From the NCBI RefSeq assembly GCF_011927835.1, contig NZ_JAATJH010000003.1:372001-436000 (forward strand): DNA of 64,000 bases, written 5' to 3'. Within the stretch, counting starts at the first letter, position 1. Each line of letters begins with the position of its first letter. Below are positions 58,790 to 64,000 of the stretch, in pieces. Origin of the DNA: Neolewinella antarctica. Lineage in GTDB: Bacteria; Bacteroidota; Bacteroidia; Chitinophagales; Saprospiraceae. The position numbers were made by a program, and so were the translations under genes. Below the pieces are notes generated by a model. The model ran no database searches. It had not been told where the DNA came from and worked only from the letters and a program-made list of their open reading frames with translations.

Positions 58790-59989
58790 TTAGTGCTTAA
58801 CGATGCGTTCCATTCGGTCGCCGCTGCGCAGGTGGTAAACGCCCACGGGGAGGGTGGTCAGGTCTAATTGTAATTGCCGGTCGGAGGTGATGACTGGTAC
58901 CGCCAGCGCAGTCACTTCCCGTCCGTAATTATCGAATAATTGGGCAGCATCACCGGCGCGTCCTAACTCGATGTTTACTACGCCAGCGGTAGGGTTCGGA
59001 TAAATTACTAGCTCGCCATTAGTTTCGTTTGCAAAAAGGACGGACTCAATGGTCGAATATTCGTACTGGCCGTCGTAATCGACCTGCTTGAGGCGGTAAT
59101 AATTGACGCCCGGTAGCGGGTTGGCATCGGTGGCCTGATAATCTTTAGTGCCATCGGAACTGCCGTAGCCGTTTAGGCGGGTAAGCTCCTTCCACTCCGT
59201 ATTTGTCCCGGATCGCTCGACGGTAAAGTAATCGTTATCCGTCTCGGAGGCGGTTTGCCAGACGAGATTTACCTGGTTTTTGTCGGGCCTAGCTTCGAAA
59301 GAGGTAAGCTCGACTGGCAAGCTGGTCGCCCCGACCTGCGTGAAGCTAAAGTTGTCGATCACGGCATCGCCCAGTCCGCTGTCATCAATCTGGTTACCGA
59401 TCACGATATCACCAGCCCCTTGCCAGTATAGGACTTGCCCGGGTGTTTTTACGGGGTTCTCCCAAACTTGGGCCCCGTCCAGAAACAAACGACCATCGCC
59501 GGTTTCTGAATCATACCTAAAGAGATAATTGTGGTAAATACTGTCGCCCCGGGTTATTTCATATACTTCAGAACTCACCTGGGTAAAACCACCCGCCCCG
59601 TCTCTGACGGCGTAGGAGACGAAAGCACCGGCAGCTCGCCCGAAGCTGAATAGACCTCGGCGCATAATGTTACCTACATCTTCATTGCGTAAGAAATCGA
59701 AAGTGACCTCGATGCCCGGCACGTCCCAGATCGAACTGTCGGCAAGCCGGAGGTCAATATCGGCCTTCGTTGGGTCTGCCCCCGCGGCTAGTCCGTTGCC
59801 TTTACCGTCCTGCCGCGGTTTCACGGAAGCGAACTGGTTGATCTCTACCCCATTTGGTCCTACGTCGGCTTGCAGAGGGTTGGTTGAATTGTCCCAACTA
59901 AACTGACTGAGCACCTGCTGAGCGGATGCGGGGGTGTTGAATAAAGTGAGAAAAAGGAGGACTACGGTAGTGAGTAGAATTCTGTTCAT
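58790..59989 (-). CDS. T9SS-secreted protein with concanavalin-like domain
   Basis: 399 residues. Signal peptide MNRILLTTVVLLFLTLFNTPASAQ. The next ~190 residues look like a LamG/concanavalin-type beta sandwich (IEVTFDFLRNEDVGNIMRRGLFSFG; HNYLFRYDSETGDGRLFLDGAQVWENP; GDIVIGNQIDDSGLGDAVIDNF). A fibronectin-like segment follows (VELTSFEARPDKNQVNLVWQTASETDNDYFTVERS). The end is a T9SS type A sorting domain (VIYPNPTAGVVNIEL ... GVYHLRSGDRMERIVKH). Probably carbohydrate or surface binding (inference). Followed by a strong terminator. Confidence 0.85.
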   Translation of the reverse strand: MNRILLTTVVLLFLTLFNTPASAQQVLSQFSWDNSTNPLQADVGPNGVEINQFASVKPRQDGKGNGLAAGADPTKADIDLRLADSSIWDVPGIEVTFDFLRNEDVGNIMRRGLFSFGRAAGAFVSYAVRDGAGGFTQVSSEVYEITRGDSIYHNYLFRYDSETGDGRLFLDGAQVWENPVKTPGQVLYWQGAGDIVIGNQIDDSGLGDAVIDNFSFTQVGATSLPVELTSFEARPDKNQVNLVWQTASETDNDYFTVERSGTNTEWKELTRLNGYGSSDGTKDYQATDANPLPGVNYYRLKQVDYDGQYEYSTIESVLFANETNGELVIYPNPTAGVVNIELGRAGDAAQLFDNYGREVTALAVPVITSDRQLQLDLTTLPVGVYHLRSGDRMERIVKH

Positions 59990-60642
59990 GAGAGGAATTA
60001 GAAGGTGTGCCGCGAGCCGGTAGGCTGTAGTACGGTTGTATAATTTAATTGAAGTAGCGGCGAAGGTAGGTCAATGCGGATGAAGCACTTATTAGCTCCG
60101 ACGAGATATATGAAGTGACGGCACGAATACTAGCAATTACTACCACTGCCAAGTGGTGTCAGTAGCGGCGTAATTCGTTAGTGGTCTTTTTTCTATGTAT
60201 AAATGATTGTATTGATATGAGCGAAGATTGCTTCTTATTAATAATGTCAAGTAAATCCGGTAGCTAAGTGAAGATATTTTGATGCACCATGCGTCACATT
60301 TCGGGATGAATGCAATACGAGTACGTGCTAAGCACCTTTTTTGCTATTTCACTTAAGCCTCGGTATCCAGCCTCCAAAGCGTTTATCAGCAATATATTTA
60401 TCCCTGACTGACTTTTACTTTCAACCAATAGTCATGGCTGAGACGATCAAAATCTTTTAAGTCACTTTAAAAATTGAATGGCGCGGCCGCAGGTGCATAG
60501 TTAACATGGTAGGAACCAAGAGAATAAGCAAAATTCCGTGCCCTGAAAGGCTACACTAGCTAGCCCGGGGTACGAACGGGACACCATCCATTCGTACCCC
60601 GGGTCTTTGTTAATCCCTAATATCAAAGGAATTCCGCAAGAC
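59990..60642. other. Gene-free spacer, 653 bp
   Basis: No gene recognised; locally AT-rich. Contains a TACCTTCGC box (60060-60068, minus) for the T9SS gene 71 nt away, a GC-rich 16-mer variant (60481-60496, GCACCTGCGGCCGCGC on minus), and a perfect 13-bp hairpin CCCGGGGTACGAA (60564-60576) / TTCGTACCCCGGG (60591-60603) near the TRAP operon 3' end. That hairpin is similar to the stem at 58703-58747. Confidence 0.6.
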
Positions 60643-61947
60643 CTATAATCCAAACACCCGCGGCAGCCAAAGCGTAATGTCCTCGAAAAAAGTAATCAAC
60701 ATCAAAACCGCAATCATCGCCGCTAAGAAAGGCAACAGTGGCTTGATGACCTCCGCCACGGAAATCTTCGCAATCCCCGCCCCGACGAACAAGATCGTCC
60801 CCACCGGCGGCGTACAGAGTCCGATACAAAGGTTGAGTACCATCACGATACCGAAGTGGACCGGATCCATGCCCAGACTAACCACCACCGGTAAAAAGAT
60901 CGGCGTGAAGATTAGCACGGCCGGCGTCATGTCCATGAACGTACCGACGACCAGCAGCGTCAGGTTGATCAGCAAAAAGATCAGGATCGGATTGCTGACC
61001 GTATTCAACAAGAAGTCCGTCATCAACTGCGGGATGCCCTCGAAGGAGAACAACCACGACATGGCCATGCTCGTACAGATCAGGAACATTACCACCGCCG
61101 TTGTCTTGCCGCTATTGAGAATGATTGATGGCAAGTCCTTGAAGGAGATCGTCCGGTAAGCCGCCCCCAAAACGAGCGCGTAAGCTACCGCGACCGCCGC
61201 CGCCTCCGTGGCCGTAAAGAAGCCCAGGACGATACCGCCCACGACGACTACCAGCATCAGGAGACTAAAGAATGCCCGCCGGAAATCAAGCCAGATCTGC
61301 CCCAGTGAGGTTCGCTCCCCACGTTGGAATTTTCGCTTGTAGGCGATTACCGCCGCAACGCCCATTAGTGCCAAACCAACCAGAATACCCGGCACGTAAC
61401 CGGCAATAAACAGTGCCTCCACCGAAGCCGCCCCACCACTCGCCAGCGCGTAAATAATAAGCACGTTACTCGGCGGGATCAACAAGCCCGTAGTCGAAGC
61501 CGTAATGTTCAAAGCCGCACTGAATGGCCGGGGATAACCCTCCGACTCCATCCGGTCCGTCATTACGCTACCGATGGCCGAAGCCGCTGCCACCGCCGAC
61601 CCGGAGATCGCTCCGAAAAGCATCGCTGCCAGCGTATTCACGTAAGCCAGTCCACCCGGCAAACTCCCGACGAGCGATTTTGCCAGATTAATTAGTCGAT
61701 TCGCCACGCCACCCCGGTTCATCAACTCACCCGCCAGCACGAAGAAGGGGATGGCCAACAGCGGAAAACTGTCGATACCCGTCGTCATCCGCTGCGCAAC
61801 GGTCGTGATACCGGGCAGCAGGGCGATATTCAAAAGAATCGTCACCGTAGTAGAAATACCGATGCTGTAAGCCACCGGAACGCCGTACCACAACAAGCCA
61901 AAAAAGCTCGCGAAGAGCATAAGAATGCTAATCATCTCAATACTCAT
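60643..61947 (-). CDS. dctM: TRAP transporter large permease
   Basis: 434 residues, about 12 TM helices. Family blocks: FFGLLWYGVPVAYSIGISTTVTILLN, GIDSFPLLAIPFFVLAGELMNRGGVANRLI, AMLFGAISGSAVAAASAIGSVM, and IPPSNVLIIYALASGG. It couples Na+ entry to substrate uptake, together with DctQ and the binding protein. Its start overlaps the dctQ stop by 11 nt. Context (uxaC downstream of the promoter side) points to hexuronate as substrate. Last gene of the operon on this strand. Confidence 0.95.
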   Translation of the reverse strand: MSIEMISILMLFASFFGLLWYGVPVAYSIGISTTVTILLNIALLPGITTVAQRMTTGIDSFPLLAIPFFVLAGELMNRGGVANRLINLAKSLVGSLPGGLAYVNTLAAMLFGAISGSAVAAASAIGSVMTDRMESEGYPRPFSAALNITASTTGLLIPPSNVLIIYALASGGAASVEALFIAGYVPGILVGLALMGVAAVIAYKRKFQRGERTSLGQIWLDFRRAFFSLLMLVVVVGGIVLGFFTATEAAAVAVAYALVLGAAYRTISFKDLPSIILNSGKTTAVVMFLICTSMAMSWLFSFEGIPQLMTDFLLNTVSNPILIFLLINLTLLVVGTFMDMTPAVLIFTPIFLPVVVSLGMDPVHFGIVMVLNLCIGLCTPPVGTILFVGAGIAKISVAEVIKPLLPFLAAMIAVLMLITFFEDITLWLPRVFGL

Positions 61948-62404
61948 GTCGCGAATAATTGTAGAAGCTATAAAATATGATCAACAAGCCGCTGAACGGA
62001 ACGATGGCGTAGATAAAGCCGAGCGGAATACTCATCGCCGCCGATAACTGGCCCAGTCGCAAAGTCGTATAAACAAGGTTGCCCCCACCGATCACCATCA
62101 CGACGAGCGCAAAACCCGCCATGATCAGTTCAATGACGCGCAGGCGTTGAATCTTCTTCTCCGGAGAAAGCTTATTCAGCCAGAAATCCATTGCCAAGTG
62201 CTCGCGCTGGCCATTCAGGTAAGCCGCCCCGAGGATCGTCAACCAGATCAAAGCATAGCGCGCCAGCTCTTCGGTAAACGTAAAGGATTGCCCGAAGACC
62301 TTCCGACTCAGCACCTGGCCGAGCACGTCCACCACCAGCAGGGCGAAGATGACAATCAAGAAGATCTCGATGATCCGGTTGATTGATTTGTAGAGATTTT
62401 TCAT
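61937..62404 (-). CDS. dctQ: TRAP transporter small permease
   Basis: 155 residues, four TM helices, with family blocks EIFLIVIFALLVVDVLGQVLSRKVFGQSFTFTEELARYALIWLTILGAAYLNGQREHLAMDFW and SIPLGFIYAIVPFSGLLIIFYSFYN. Second component of the TRAP system; acts with DctM. Located between dctP and dctM, 96 nt after the former with an AGACTAC-type repeat array in the gap. Confidence 0.93.
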   Translation of the reverse strand: MKNLYKSINRIIEIFLIVIFALLVVDVLGQVLSRKVFGQSFTFTEELARYALIWLTILGAAYLNGQREHLAMDFWLNKLSPEKKIQRLRVIELIMAGFALVVMVIGGGNLVYTTLRLGQLSAAMSIPLGFIYAIVPFSGLLIIFYSFYNYSRHEY

Positions 62405-62427
62405 TTTTTCATTTTCGGGGGGGAGTG

Positions 62428-62499
62428 AAAGTCTGTGGTCTGTGGTCTTTAGTACTCAAGACCATAGACCATAGACTACAGACTACAGACTACAGACTT
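62428..62499. repeat. Heptamer array GACTACA/TGTGGTC in dctP-dctQ gap
   Basis: Left part CTGTGGT units, right part CATAGAC and CTACAGA units, so the array is inverted about its centre (AGTACTC). 7-bp periodicity as at 9294-9391. Confidence 0.8.
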
Positions 62500-62500
62500 C

Positions 62501-63526
62501 TTACTGCGCTTGGATACTTTCTACTAATTTTCTCATTCGTTCGTCTTTGCCAAATTCGATCAGGACCGATTTTGAGCTTTCCGCAAAAAGCGATTTCTCC
62601 GGGCGAAATACTTCCACGCCTGCCTCAGCCAGTATTTTCATACTTGCCTCCACGTTGTCGCTCCAAAATTGCTTTTGCGCCTCGGCGGATTCGCGTGCTG
62701 CGGTCATCACCCACGCCTGCTGTTGGTCGTCCAGCGTACCCCAGTATTCCGTGCCCATTACGAGGACGTCCGGGACGGAACTGTGCTCGTCCAGCGTGTA
62801 ATATTTGGCAATTTCGTAATGTCGGGAAGTCACGAAACTCGGTGGATTATTCTCCGCGCCATCCACGACGCCCTGTTCGAGTGCGGAGTACAATTCTCCG
62901 TAAGACATCGGCGTCGCCGAACCGCCCATGGCGTTGACCATGTCCACCGACATCTGCGCACTCATTACCCGGATTTTCATCCCACTGAGGTCTTCCGGCG
63001 TTTTGATCGGTTTGTCGACGGTATAAAAACTGCGGCTGCCGGCGTCGTAGAAACAGAGTCCTTTCAGGAGGTAATCACTCCCCGCTTCCAGAATCTCCTT
63101 CCCGGTCGGTCCTTCGAGGACGTCGAACATGTGGTCCTTGTCCCGGAAGAGATAAGGCACGCCGAGCACCTGGTATTCGGGTGCGAAGTTGGCCATCGTC
63201 GCCGCGCTCACTTTCGTCATCGCGATGCTGCCGATCTGGAGCAACTCGAGTACTTCCCGCTCCGAACCGAGTTGTCCGTCGGGGAAAATCTTTACGTCGA
63301 GCTGTCCCTGCGAGCTTGCACGGACGGACTCGGCAAAAACCTCCATCCCCTGGTGAACCGGGTGGGAAGTTGGTAGCGTGTGGGCGAGGTAAATCACCTT
63401 TTTGCCGGCGAGGTCTTGGCAGGAGGTGAAGAGCAGTAAGAGTAGGCACGTCGTTGCCATTACCAATACTCTAGCCACCAGAGGTTGTCCGCCCGTAGTT
63501 GGGGAATCTTGTTGCAAATCGATCAT
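62501..63526 (-). CDS. dctP: TRAP transporter substrate-binding protein
   Basis: 341 residues. N-terminal hydrophobic segment [20 protein letters not shown] ends in a lipobox-like FTSC, so probably a lipid-anchored binding protein. Solute-binding features of the DctP family: [57 protein letters not shown], the conserved Arg in [45 protein letters not shown]. It overlaps the uxaC stop by 4 nt (ATGA), giving translational coupling and a strong hint that the ligand is a hexuronate. Confidence 0.93.
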   Translation of the reverse strand: MIDLQQDSPTTGGQPLVARVLVMATTCLLLLLFTSCQDLAGKKVIYLAHTLPTSHPVHQGMEVFAESVRASSQGQLDVKIFPDGQLGSEREVLELLQIGSIAMTKVSAATMANFAPEYQVLGVPYLFRDKDHMFDVLEGPTGKEILEAGSDYLLKGLCFYDAGSRSFYTVDKPIKTPEDLSGMKIRVMSAQMSVDMVNAMGGSATPMSYGELYSALEQGVVDGAENNPPSFVTSRHYEIAKYYTLDEHSSVPDVLVMGTEYWGTLDDQQQAWVMTAARESAEAQKQFWSDNVEASMKILAEAGVEVFRPEKSLFAESSKSVLIEFGKDERMRKLVESIQAQ

Positions 63527-64000
63527 ACGGTAGCGGCTTTTTGCTCGTGAAATTTAAAGTAATTACGGGCATTGTTGTAGCACACGTCGCTAACCAATCC
63601 ACCCAGTAAATTCAGGTCGTTCGGTAGCAGCCCTTCGTGGACGTCCTTACCGATCTGGTTACAGAGAATGCGCCGGAAGTACTCGTGGCGGGGGAAGGAG
63701 CAGAAACTGCGGCTGTCCGTCAGCATACCCACGAATTGACTCAACAAGCCCATGTTGGACAAAGCGTTGATCTGTTTCTCCATCCCGTCTTTCTGGTCGA
63801 GGAACCACCACGCCGAGCCCCACTGGATCTTACCGGCCAGGCTACCGTCGTTGAAGTTGCCGGCCATCGTGGCGAATAGCTCGTTGTCGCGTGGATTGAG
63901 GTTGTAGAGGATTGTCTTGGGTAGTTTACCGGCTAGGTCCAGGCGATCGAAAAAGGCGGAAAGTCCCTCGGCCTGGGCGTAGTCGCCAATGCTGTCACAG
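63523..64000 (-). CDS. uxaC: Glucuronate isomerase, 5' end outside window
   Basis: C-terminal ~158 residues of UxaC (uronate isomerase: D-glucuronate/D-galacturonate to fructuronate/tagaturonate). The frame stays open to the window edge. Visible hallmarks: [48 protein letters not shown] and [27 protein letters not shown] with the conserved terminal domain. First gene, within the window, of an operon with dctP, dctQ and dctM. Confidence 0.96.
   Translation of the reverse strand, partial: CDSIGDYAQAEGLSAFFDRLDLAGKLPKTILYNLNPRDNELFATMAGNFNDGSLAGKIQWGSAWWFLDQKDGMEKQINALSNMGLLSQFVGMLTDSRSFCSFPRHEYFRRILCNQIGKDVHEGLLPNDLNLLGGLVSDVCYNNARNYFKFHEQKAATV

Overview
This window looks like chromosomal DNA of a fairly GC-rich member of the Bacteroidota, most likely a marine Saprospiria-type bacterium (Lewinella/Neolewinella-like). 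That placement is an inference. It rests on four secreted proteins with type IX secretion system (T9SS) tails (gene ends at 4067, 22282, 27291 and 58790), a Bacteroidota-style alternative GlmU, a type B L31, and promoters of the TAnnTTTG class, here often written TACCTTCGC. No rRNA, tRNA or CRISPR array was recognised.

Layout. 1-4.1 kb: 3' part of a giant T9SS-secreted protein. 4.2-7.5 kb: M48 peptidase, then rplT and rpmI (minus strand) and uridine kinase. 7.8-18.5 kb: nucleoside transporter, two RDD membrane proteins, a lipoprotein, CopA, a TraB/GumN protein, L31B plus GlmU-like protein, and a CPBP protease. 18.6-25.1 kb: a composite glycosyltransferase, an M14 carboxypeptidase and a gliding-motility-type secreted protein. 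25.6-32.7 kb: a T9SS protein with two phage tail-collar proteins, then glycosyltransferase / PIG-L deacetylase-methyltransferase / acyl-CoA-dehydrogenase-like genes. 33-40 kb: DUF1206, SCP2, alaS, a DUF4177-like protein, PAP2, an ionotropic-glutamate-receptor-like K+ channel and a TMEM220 protein. 40.3-48.8 kb: a three-gene vWA / beta-rich / MoxR-type AAA+ operon. 49-58.7 kb: aldo/keto reductase, gamma-carbonic anhydrase, an AT-rich ABC-transporter island ending in a decayed IS5-like element, pseudouridine synthase, Xaa-Pro aminopeptidase, DUF5655, DJ-1/PfpI plus DUF4385, and a lipoprotein. 58.8-64 kb: a T9SS protein, then TRAP transporter genes translationally coupled to uxaC, pointing to hexuronate use.

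The most interesting coding system is the vWA-(beta-propeller-like)-MoxR operon at 40.3-48.8 kb. It resembles bioinformatically predicted MoxR-vWA-beta-propeller ternary systems, whose biological role is not established as far as I know. Next are the glycosyltransferase / PIG-L-methyltransferase / ACAD cluster and the glutamate-receptor-like channel, which lacks the usual ligand-binding arginine.

The intergenic DNA is rich in structured repeats. These are a GC-rich 16-mer (GCACCCGCGACCGCGC) that in places appears to carry an inserted palindrome (CCCGATAGCTATCGGG), with the same palindrome sitting in frame inside two genes; a family of elements with fixed CATCYGATGA borders around unrelated hairpins; long CACAAA/TTTGTG hairpins, one interrupted by a 176-bp palindromic element; 7-bp tandem arrays; and clusters of about 61-64 bp repeats. 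All coordinates and motif matches were read by eye; no homology search was run.
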